A stretch of DNA of 64,000 bases, taken from contig OZ038440.1 of assembly GCA_964036275.1 (NCBI GenBank), positions 9,895,690-9,959,689 of the forward strand, given 5' to 3'. The stretch comes from Litoditis marina (lineage: Eukaryota > Nematoda > Chromadorea > Rhabditida > Rhabditidae). The position numbers were made by a program, and so were the translations under genes. Below, in pieces: positions 56,172 to 64,000 of the stretch; within the stretch, counting starts at the first letter, position 1; every line of letters starts with the position of its first letter. A model generated the notes under the pieces. That model made no database searches and was not told the origin of the DNA. It saw nothing but the letters and a program-made list of their open reading frames with translations.

Positions 56172-57650
56172 ATGGCTCCAACTTCCTCTCGAGGTAGGTC
56201 CAAAAGCTCTTCGAGCTCCGATCGGGCTGATGCCCATATATCTCGTTCTCACCCGGTTCACCCACTTGTTGGTTCCTTAGACAACCTAAGTGACACATCG
56301 TTCATTCAAGGTAAGGATGTTTGGAAACTGAGAGACAATACAATTGAAGCATTGTCAAACGTTTACGACGTGTCGCAATCTAGTGCGCGTAGGCTAGTGA
56401 ATAGTATACGAGCAACTAATACAACACTCGAAACGAGAATCAATGACTCGTTCAAAGCAGTGGGTGATCGAATTGATGCACTCCCAAGAGTAGCTACTCT
56501 GGTCCCTGATGGGCAACAATATAAACTGACAACCTTTAGCGGAGCCGAAAACGGCGCGCAATTCGGAGTCTGGCTGCGCAGGCTATAAGATATCATTAAG
56601 ATGAAAGGGGAAAACGACCCTGAGAAAAAAGCATACTTTCTCATAGGACACCTTGATGGCGTCGCCAGAGAAAAGGTAGACGAACTACCTGAAGCAGATC
56701 GCAAGGTATTCGATACAGTAGTCACTCACTTGAGAACCTTTTTTGAATCACCTCAACAAAAATATCTGGCGAGACAATCACTCAGTTTATGCAAACAAAA
56801 CCCAGGTGAGTCAGCTGTTGTCTTTGCCAATAGGATCCTAGCACTAGTGCGAGCAGCCACAACTGGTCAGACAGCGGCCGCTCAGAAAGAGCGAGCGTTG
56901 GAAGAGTTTGTGTCCAGACTAAGCGCGGACGTTAGATACTATGTAAAGCTAGACAATCCAACCTCTTTCGAATTGGCAGTGGGTAAGGCTCAAACTGTTG
57001 AACAGTTACTTGCGGAAGCAACCGCTGAACGCTTGATCTCCCCTGCGAATAATAATATAGATCTTTCAGTTCGGGTCGCCCAGGCGAGCCATCAACATTC
57101 GAAACAGAATGACGGCGGCTACGATAGTAACTACAAGTCCAATCGACGTGGAGGAGACGGAAAGCGCCGAGGCGTTCGCGACGGTGGCCACAGAGGACAA
57201 AAAAACGGAAGGAACGGACAGAATCGAGGTGAGTTGATTTGCTACAACTGCGGCGGAAAAGGCCATTTTGCTAACGCTTGCCCCTCACCTAAACCGCAAC
57301 GCGATAACAGCTATAGGTCCCATAGAGGACAAAACAGTTCAGCTAACTACGAACCAAGAGGTGCTCCTCAATTTTCCAATCTGCAACATAGTCAAAATGT
57401 GTTAACGTTAGACCACACAGCAAGTGCATCATACACTCAGTCTAATAGGTTAGATAAGGAGCTGGTAACTGCCAATAACCATATTAACCAACTTTCGAGT
57501 GCTGTTGAGAATAGTCAAGCCGCGCTTGAAAACTCTAACTCACGTGTAGCAGCCCTTCTGAAACTAAATGAAGAGCTGGCGACAGTAGCTTACGGTGAAA
57601 CTTCTCAAGACACTACAAAAGCTGGTTCATCAAGTCTATTCCCTAGAGTA
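56172..57650 (+). pseudogene. gag: Retroelement gag, interrupted
   Basis: Structural protein that would package element RNA. The frame opens at 56172 and is stopped by TAA at 56586-56588, then continues in the same frame from 56589. The capsid-like region (about 56600-57000) is helical and charged. A basic Gly/Arg-rich stretch precedes one CCHC zinc knuckle, CYNCGGKGHFANAC (about 57241-57284), that binds nucleic acid. A coiled-coil-like segment (ELVTANNHINQLSSAVENSQ) follows. It runs without a stop into the glycoprotein region. Confidence 0.85.
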
Positions 57651-59300
57651 AACACATTGATTTTGTTGATGGTTCTTGCTCTTGTGAATGTCACTGCAGC
57701 TCAAAACGCATTGCTCTGCCCTACTGAACCTTCTGCTGAGTTTCTACGTATTCCAACATCTTACAATTGTTCGAGGCTGATGCCCATGCTCTCTAATTCC
57801 CCACAACGTTTGAGTCTCACTGTTTGGAGACCAAACACCAAAACATTTTCTTCGGTTGCGCAGTTTTGCAAGATTGTAACTCAGTCAGTCACGTACTCAG
57901 TTAACTTTTTTGGTGCAAGGTTTGAGTCTCACTCCGAAATTCAAGAAACAGTCACTTTCGAACAATGCAAACTCATGGCAAAACATCAAAAATGCCAGTA
58001 TGGCGACATGAGCAAAGTTGGAGACGTTTGGAAAACGTCTAACCCGTTGAGAATAGTGTGGCCGAGTGCTCCGTTCGGATGTTGTTCCGAGAAAACTATT
58101 CGAGTCACCAATTGTATAAGATTCCAGGCTACTGTATTTGCTAGGCACGGAGACGAATCCCCGAACTCGGTTGCTGGAAACTTACGGGACTGCAAGTATT
58201 CCGACAGGCAGTGCAGTATGGGCGATGGGACCGCAGTAATCTGGCAGGCGGAAAAGGAGGAAAACTGCAGGTATGTCTTTGTTTCTAAGATGAAAGGCCA
58301 CAAGATGGGCTCTGTTTGGTTGAGCGATTCTAAAGAGTTCGCTTTATCTTGGAGTTCACACAGTACTACAACTATTGATTGTGACCATAGTTTGTTGATA
58401 ACAGATCAAGGTTATGCTATTTCCTACTCTCGTCGTGTCTCTAGAGACGTTGGTTTACCTACGTCAAATCAACTCGCCTCTCAGTTGCTAGAAGTTGAAG
58501 ACTCTGTGCGTTCTGCGATTTCCTCTCTTTTTGTGCACGCTGTACATTCTCTATGTGATAGAATTAATTCATTTGCTATCTCCATCAATGTTGCTCTTAG
58601 TTCCAACCCTACTCTTGTACTAAGAAAATTGTTGAATAGAAACGATGTGATCGGAAGCTACGTAGGAGAAGGTGTTGTGAAAGTTACCAGGTGTGCCACT
58701 ATTCCTTCAAAGTTTGTAAAACTACTCCCTTTCAATGGTACGTGTTTTTCCGAACCCCTAGTTAAACTGTTGCTTCCTAACGGTGTCAAAAAATTCTCAT
58801 TTATTGATCCGGTTACAGGAGTCATATCGGGTAGTTCTGAAAGTGTAAACTGTTCACAGAAGCCTGTTTACTTGGTGAACAATAACTCATTAGTTGAATT
58901 CAACTCAATGACAGGTGAAATCACCAAAGTGTCCGATACGCTCATCAAAAATTACACGGCCTCACCGGTGCACGAGTCTCAACTCTCTGAGATGCCACTC
59001 ACCATATTCCACAACTTAGTAATTACTAACTTCACGGAATTCGATAACATTCCTAATTTCCAGGAACTTTGGACGTCGCTGGACAACCGACTGACATCTG
59101 ATGGACATTTCGCGACGGACTCCACCATCGGGAACAGTGCGGAGAACCAGGACACCACAAGCTAGAGAGGACAGTTCTGGACGTGGATCACAGGTAAGTG
59201 GACTGCGTTTGACATTTGGGTATTGTTCTGTTGCTTGTACATATCCCTCACCATCCTAAAATCAATGGTGGTACTGTACTGCAACATTCAATACCCCGGG
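57651..59300 (+). pseudogene. Glycoprotein (env-like) region of the retroelement
   Basis: In frame after gag comes a hydrophobic signal-like segment (LILLMVLALVNVTAAQ, about 57655-57705), then about 480 residues rich in Cys and N-glycosylation sites. A TAG at 59163-59165 ends the frame, and the same phase continues into a second hydrophobic segment (VLFCCLYISLTILKSMVVLY, about 59220-59280) followed by a charged tail. Signal, ectodomain, anchor and tail are the plan of a type I viral envelope protein. Which fusion-protein class it belongs to I cannot tell. A consensus 5' splice site (CAG|GTAAGT) lies at 59191-59199. The position, upstream of protease and RT, is unusual. Confidence 0.65.
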
Positions 59301-59399
59301 CTGTTGCCCAGAGATCTAGATGACTTTTTCAGAGATGCAAAATATGACAATAGACGAGAGCCCAAATGGACTAGACGTGAAAGACCTCGTCCTGATTTT

Positions 59400-60221
59400 A
59401 GACCACCAAGTCCATCCGAAAGCGAGATTGACTACATGCGGGAAGTTATGTACCCCAGTTGGGTACCCCCCAGTAATTACACACCCCAAACTGAGATTGA
59501 GTTGAACGAAAGGCACACAATAGAGAATGATTGTAACCAAATGGAAGAAAATGAATCCACCCATGAGTGGCCTCCTAGGGTCAAAATTCCTAAGGTCAAC
59601 GTCCTTTCCCTTTCGTCTAACCATGAGTTCACTATAACTCAAATTCCAATCACCGCAAATGGCGTTCGCATTTTGGCTCTCGTAGATACCGGGGCAGGTA
59701 TAACTGTAGCTAGCAAAAGTGTGTGCCCTCTGTTGGGAATATTCAAGTTAAACGCAAGTTTGATTCCTGCCGCGATTGGAATGGCTGGACTTCCTGTAAA
59801 GATGGCCGGTTCGAGTCAGGTTACCTTAGACATAGCAGGGTACAAACTCACGAAAACTATTCATTTCTTAGATGGGCAATGTGCGCCTCGATCATCTGAC
59901 ACATTTGACGGCATTCTAGGAAATGATGTTCTTGGCTGTATACCAAAATGGTCCATTGAGTACGAAAATTCGTCATTGATCGTGGGAAACAAGGTTTTGC
60001 CCACAGGAACGTGTCCAAAAGTAGCCATGGTCTCACCAGAACTGAGAGATGTAATTAATATCACCGTTTCAGAGAATACAGTACTGAAGCCGTCATCGGA
60101 GTCATTCGTCCAGTGCGCGGCGGACTGCAAAGAAAACGTTCCAGTGAACTTGATGCTGACAGAGCAGGCGGTCAGTTTAGCAGACGATGACGTCATGGTA
60201 TCTCCTGCTGTGTTCAAGTAA
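59400..60221 (+). CDS. Retroelement aspartic protease region
   Basis: Cleaves the element polyprotein. Active-site motif LVDTGAG at about 59679-59699 and the flap/partner motif GILGNDVLG at about 59910-59936, typical of retropepsins. It is in the same phase as gag-glycoprotein, separated only by the TAG at 59163. A TAA at 60219-60221 ends it. The same phase then remains open to a TAG at 60351 through residues typical of the protease-RT linker (VLYKGQTISKAL). Confidence 0.8.
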   Translation, partial: RPPSPSESEIDYMREVMYPSWVPPSNYTPQTEIELNERHTIENDCNQMEENESTHEWPPRVKIPKVNVLSLSSNHEFTITQIPITANGVRILALVDTGAGITVASKSVCPLLGIFKLNASLIPAAIGMAGLPVKMAGSSQVTLDIAGYKLTKTIHFLDGQCAPRSSDTFDGILGNDVLGCIPKWSIEYENSSLIVGNKVLPTGTCPKVAMVSPELRDVINITVSENTVLKPSSESFVQCAADCKENVPVNLMLTEQAVSLADDDVMVSPAVFK

Positions 60222-60306
60222 AATCAGGTACGACTTCTTGTAACCAACCCCACGCAAGTCAATAAGGTTCTTTATAAAGGTCAAACCATTTCAAAAGCCT
60301 TGAAAC

Positions 60307-61953
60307 TTGAAGAAAACAAGGATGGTACTTTATTTGAAATTAATCCAATTTAGCAGCGCAGCACCTAGTGCAAACGTGGCTGATTGCCCAGTTTTCTTGA
60401 ATATTGAATCCTCTTTCAAAATCGATTTGTCCCGATTTGTAGTGACACCAGAACAAAGTTTACAACTCGAACAACTTTTTGAAGAGTACAATGACTGTAT
60501 TTCGACGTCTAGTTATGATTTGGGGTCGTACCAACATACTTTGGCCGATATAAAAACTACGACGGAGTTTCCGAATACAAAATACCGCCCAACCAGAATT
60601 CCAACCAAGTTTCAAAAAGAGTTAGATGATCACATAAATAAACTTTTGCAGGCTGGCCGCATCAGAGAAAGTGATACGCCGTGGGTACACAACACTGTAC
60701 TAGTAAAGAAGAAGGATGGATCACTGAGAGTCTGTCTCGATTTTCGTCCACTGAATGCGGTGACCATCCCGGACCACTACCCACTTCCACGAATTGAGGA
60801 CATTTTGGCTAAAGTATCAGGCAAGTCATTCTACACTAGTTAAGATTTGGCTTCAGGTTGTATGCAATTCCTTTTGAGCCCGAGTCAAGAAAAATGCGTA
60901 TGGGCAACTCACCGAGGAGTCTATCAATTCGTTTATTTGCCATTTGGATTGAAAAATACTGGCGCATACTTTTCTAGAGCAATGTCACGTATTCTGAGCG
61001 GACTAGAAGATAACTGTTTAGCTTATCTAGATGATATCATTGTGTTCGATAATGACTTTGACAGTCACCTCACATCTCTGAGAAAAGTACTTGAGAGATT
61101 TCGCAGCTTTAATATAAAAGCATCTGGTAAAAAACTGACGGAAGTTGCTAGAACAAAAATAACTTTTCTTGGTCACCAAATTTCGGGAGAATCGTACTCG
61201 CCCGCTGAAAGAAATTTGAGAGCAATCAACGAATTTCCGCAACCTAAAAATACAAGAGATGTTAAGTGTTTTATAGGGATGTGTAATTTTTTCAGAAAAT
61301 TCATCCATAATTTCGCAAAAATTGCCTCCCCTCTGTATGACCTAATGAAGGACAAAATTCCTTTTTCATGGAACTTTGAACAAGAAGAGGCGTTTCAAAA
61401 ATTGAAAGCATTTCTAGTAGCGCAGCCATGTTTGGCATTTTCTCAAGATAAAGATTTCATTCTACACACAGATGGTAGCCTAAAAGCTGTAGGTGCTGCT
61501 CTGTTTCAGAATAAGTCTGATGACAGTAAGGAACTTTGCGCAATAGGTTACTTTAGCAAAACGTTGTCCGAATCGCAACAGAAATGGAGCGCAACTCACA
61601 TTGAACTGTTCGCAATGATAAGCGCGTTACGTTTCTTCAAAAGCACAATCTATGGTAATCACACGCGGATTTTGTCAGACCACAAACCATTGACGTTTCT
61701 ACTGAAGCACAATAAAACACACGATAATTTGGCAAGGTGGGTTGTAGAGCTACAGAGTTATAACATCTCTATTGAGTACATCAAAGGCTCTACTAACCTA
61801 GTTGCTGATTGTTTATCACGCGCCGAAAACCGTGAAGTTCAGTTCCAGGATGACACAGCAGAAACTGAGGACATAGTCGAATTCCCATACTGTTTGCAGC
61901 TACAGCAATTGATGAAATATTTCTCCCTCATTTTTTCTCCTCAAAACCGTTAA
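60307..61953 (+). pseudogene. pol: Reverse transcriptase - RNase H, interrupted; integrase absent
   Basis: Copies element RNA into DNA and removes the RNA. RT motifs: VLVKKKDGSLRVCLDFRPLN (about 60698-60757), LPFGLKN (60940s) and YLDDII (61024-61041, both catalytic Asp present). A TAA at 60841-60843 falls inside a conserved RT motif. RNase H follows: HTDGSLKAVGAALF (about 61464-61505), the Glu motif in THIELFAMISALRFF, and LSDHKPLTFLL, the usual gypsy arrangement. The frame differs by +1 from the protease. The protein ends soon after ADCLSRAENREV, where an integrase should begin; only 60 bp separate its stop from the 3' LTR. Confidence 0.9.
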
Positions 61954-61997
61954 TCATATAAAATAATGTAGGTTGATCTAAGTCCGAGGACGGACTT

Positions 61998-62013
61998 TTT
62001 CGGGTTGGGGAGG
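61998..62013 (+). promoter_or_regulatory. Polypurine tract
   Basis: GGGTTGGGGAGG directly precedes the 3' LTR, the expected place for the plus-strand primer. Confidence 0.7.
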
Positions 62014-62297
62014 TGTTAGAAACCACGTTTCTGTAATCTAGGATCTAACATGGCATCATTATTCTCTTCTATGTATGTTTATTAAATGATGATTTCCAGA
62101 TAAGAACGGCGATATAAGTTGGCAGGGAGATGGCAAGAGAGATCTCTCGCCGGTTCCGGACCCGGCCAAGCATTCTACCCTTTCGCTACTTTTGCCGTAT
62201 TTGCCTTTTGATACTCTTTTGGGAAATATAAACTTTCTTTCTCTCATTGTTCGTGTTTTGTTATTTCCTATCTCTCAGTTAAGAGAGATACTTTTCT
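62014..62297 (+). repeat. 3' LTR
   Basis: Identical to the 5' LTR at a constant offset of 7,787 bp. Followed by ATTCG, the probable target duplication. Confidence 0.95.
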
Positions 62298-64000
62298 ATT
62301 CGCACGATGCTAAAAACTCATTGAGAATGGCAAGAACTAAACAGAATCGAATGAAACGTTATAACACGTAAACTAAATACTATATCGGTCACTCTCCAAA
62401 AACATAACGTCAGATAACCGACCACAAAAACGTGTCTGCTGTTCAAGTCATAAGTCCTTGAAGTTTAAAAGCCTAGTTTGAGAGGCATACTGTAGGAGTG
62501 TACGAGTGTATGAAACGGACTATTCCAAATCAAGTTGTACACAAGGGAGTTTAGCTGGTAATTACTGGAAAAACTTTCTCAGCCTACAAACCAACGACGT
62601 CGCGGTGTAACGGTTGGAGAAACGCTGAGAAAATTCGAAATTAAATCACTTGGAGAAAAAATTGGGTGTATACATTATGTGATGCACCGTTCTCTGAACA
62701 GTCATGCTGGAGCTTTCCGGCAGTTTTATGGGGTCTGGGTCTCGCTTTGCGCACTATTTTGCGACTGGTATTTCCGACGGACTGTAATAGCAGAGAAATA
62801 GTGTCTCTTTGAGTTGAACGACGTACGATGGGATGGAGAGATCGTGATGCACGTGAATATGACCTCTGGTTGTCCGCCACTGTGAAATATACTTTGGACC
62901 AAACCGAGACACCTACAGTTTTCAATTGAATGGTTTCAAGGGGTTCAATCGATAGACCTCTAAGAGGCTCAAAATCGTTTTGAGACAGAGTGAAAACGTT
63001 CTGATTACTTATTTTTCATTTGCAAAAATTAAGACTTGACTGCCTATTTCTGGAGAGGATATGTAAGTTACAGAAGGAAAAAAAATAAGAGCGAAGAAGA
63101 AAAAGAAAAGAGAAAAGAAAGACCGGTGAGGTGCTTTTCTGTTATCCCACCTGAGCTCAGCACTTCCCGCGTTCTTAGGCGATAGGTAATTGTTATTCAA
63201 CACGCGGTGCACCCACATATCAGGGGCCGTATGCAAGAATATCCCGGAGCGTTTTTGCCCATCCTGCGTGCCTTCGCTGTTTCTGTGTCTATATATTTCG
63301 TCCGAAATACAGGTCTACTTTGAGCTCCAACTTTCAGCACCAGTGTTACCGCTTTTGGATTTGGTAAGGCACTCGTATTCGGTTAGGCAAGTAAACTGCT
63401 TGAGAAAGTTTTCAATACGTTTTTCTGAGTTATTGATAACTTAACTGAATTAGCGGCCAACGTTGGGCCTTATTCACAAAAAAGACAAAACAGGTAGAGT
63501 TGAAAATGTTGATGTCAGTTACCTAGTTGAGCTCACAAAGTACGGCCACAGGGTGTTTTGTTGCAATGAGAAACCAGTACAACTTTTGAGTGCACAACGA
63601 GGGAACCTCCTAGATTTTGGTAAAGAGGCCTGGCGCGTTAGCAAAATAGGCCTCTAGAGGATCAACTACCTAGGTCAGCTGGCGACAGACAGTTCAGCTG
63701 GAACGTGACGTCATCAAATCTTTCCACAGTGACAGAAGCGGCCATTCCACGTTAGAACCACCGGGTACTTGACCGACCCAGCCGTGAACCAGTGATTTGA
63801 CAACAAAATCTCAGTTAAAAACGGTATTCTTAAACCGCCCGGCTTTCTCCTTTCCGATGAACGGTTCGAACCGAGCCGCAAACCATCTTACTGAACAAGA
63901 ACCGTGACTGTCTCAGCTTTAGTGACGGGTTCGCCGAGAAATTCGGTTTTCCAATGAAAGAAAATGACTTGTGTGATTTGTGGTTCGTGTTTTATTCTAA
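62298..64000. other. Right flank, no gene recognised
   Basis: Only short frames without recognisable motifs (for example 63463-63657 plus and 62641-62925 minus). A purine-rich stretch lies at about 63075-63120. Confidence 0.4.

Larger units (their letters stand above)
54227..62297 (+). mobile_element. LTR retroelement (Ty3/gypsy-like) with glycoprotein between gag and protease; no integrase
   Basis: Two identical 284-bp LTRs bound 8.07 kb. Flanking ATTCA (54222-54226) and ATTCG (62298-62302) suggest a 4-5 bp target duplication. Order inside: ~1.66-kb leader, gag with zinc knuckle, hydrophobic signal plus Cys-rich glycoprotein-like region, TM segment, aspartic protease, reverse transcriptase, RNase H, purine tract, LTR. 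Integrase is missing. In-frame stops lie at 56586, 59163, 60219, 60351 and 60841, and one reading-frame change lies near 60307-60370. As it stands the copy cannot make an uninterrupted polyprotein. Confidence 0.93.

Noticed and set aside
54272..62247. 62-residue minus-strand frame occurring twice (54272-54460, 62059-62247)
   Set aside because: It lies inside each LTR; its duplication reflects the LTRs, not a gene.
63463..63657. Integrase remnant to the right of the LTR element
   Set aside because: The frame has no HHCC, DDE or typical C-terminal integrase motif and lies outside the LTRs.

Overview
The window looks like a piece of a clade V (rhabditid) nematode chromosome, close to Caenorhabditis. 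The evidence is compact multi-exon genes with T-rich 'TTTCAG' 3' splice sites, long poly-C/poly-G runs, many small foldback transposons, and proteins that match what I remember of C. elegans AKT-1 and RIC-4 (SNAP-25) almost motif for motif. All exon models were built by hand: GT/AG sites were chosen so that reading phases agree across every junction. No database search was run.

Layout. (1) 121-7427, minus: an SLC6 Na+-coupled transporter, 16 exons seen, its 3' end running off the left edge. (2) 9621-13631, minus: an 11-exon-or-more protein tyrosine phosphatase-like gene whose catalytic Cys position is Ser. (3) 13632-27740: about 14 kb dominated by repeats. It holds a perfect-looking 1,533-bp direct repeat (13992-15524 and 19261-20793) that carries exons of an unrecognised plus-strand gene, a 3.7-kb segment between the copies that is bounded by hairpins, tRNA-like SINE relics and several MITE families. 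(4) 27747-36598, plus: akt-1, with two mutually exclusive kinase-domain exons. (5) 38355-47587, minus: ric-4/SNAP-25, with two alternative first exons and tail-to-tail with akt-1. (6) 47588-52260: sparse intergenic DNA with local duplications and a TTAA-flanked MITE. (7) 52261-54226: a minus-strand ORF made of 12 copies of a 111-bp unit. (8) 54227-62297: an 8.1-kb LTR retroelement with the order gag, glycoprotein, protease, RT, RNase H and no integrase, broken by several in-frame stops although its LTRs are identical. (9) 62298-64000: no gene recognised.

Functional picture. akt-1 (insulin/PI3K signalling kinase) and ric-4 (synaptic vesicle fusion) are conserved single-copy genes. As far as I recall they are also close neighbours on C. 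elegans chromosome V, so this is probably conserved local synteny. The transporter and phosphatase-like genes are independent units. The repeats cluster between genes and in long introns, and three structures look very young: the 1.5-kb duplication, the 12-copy array and the LTR element.
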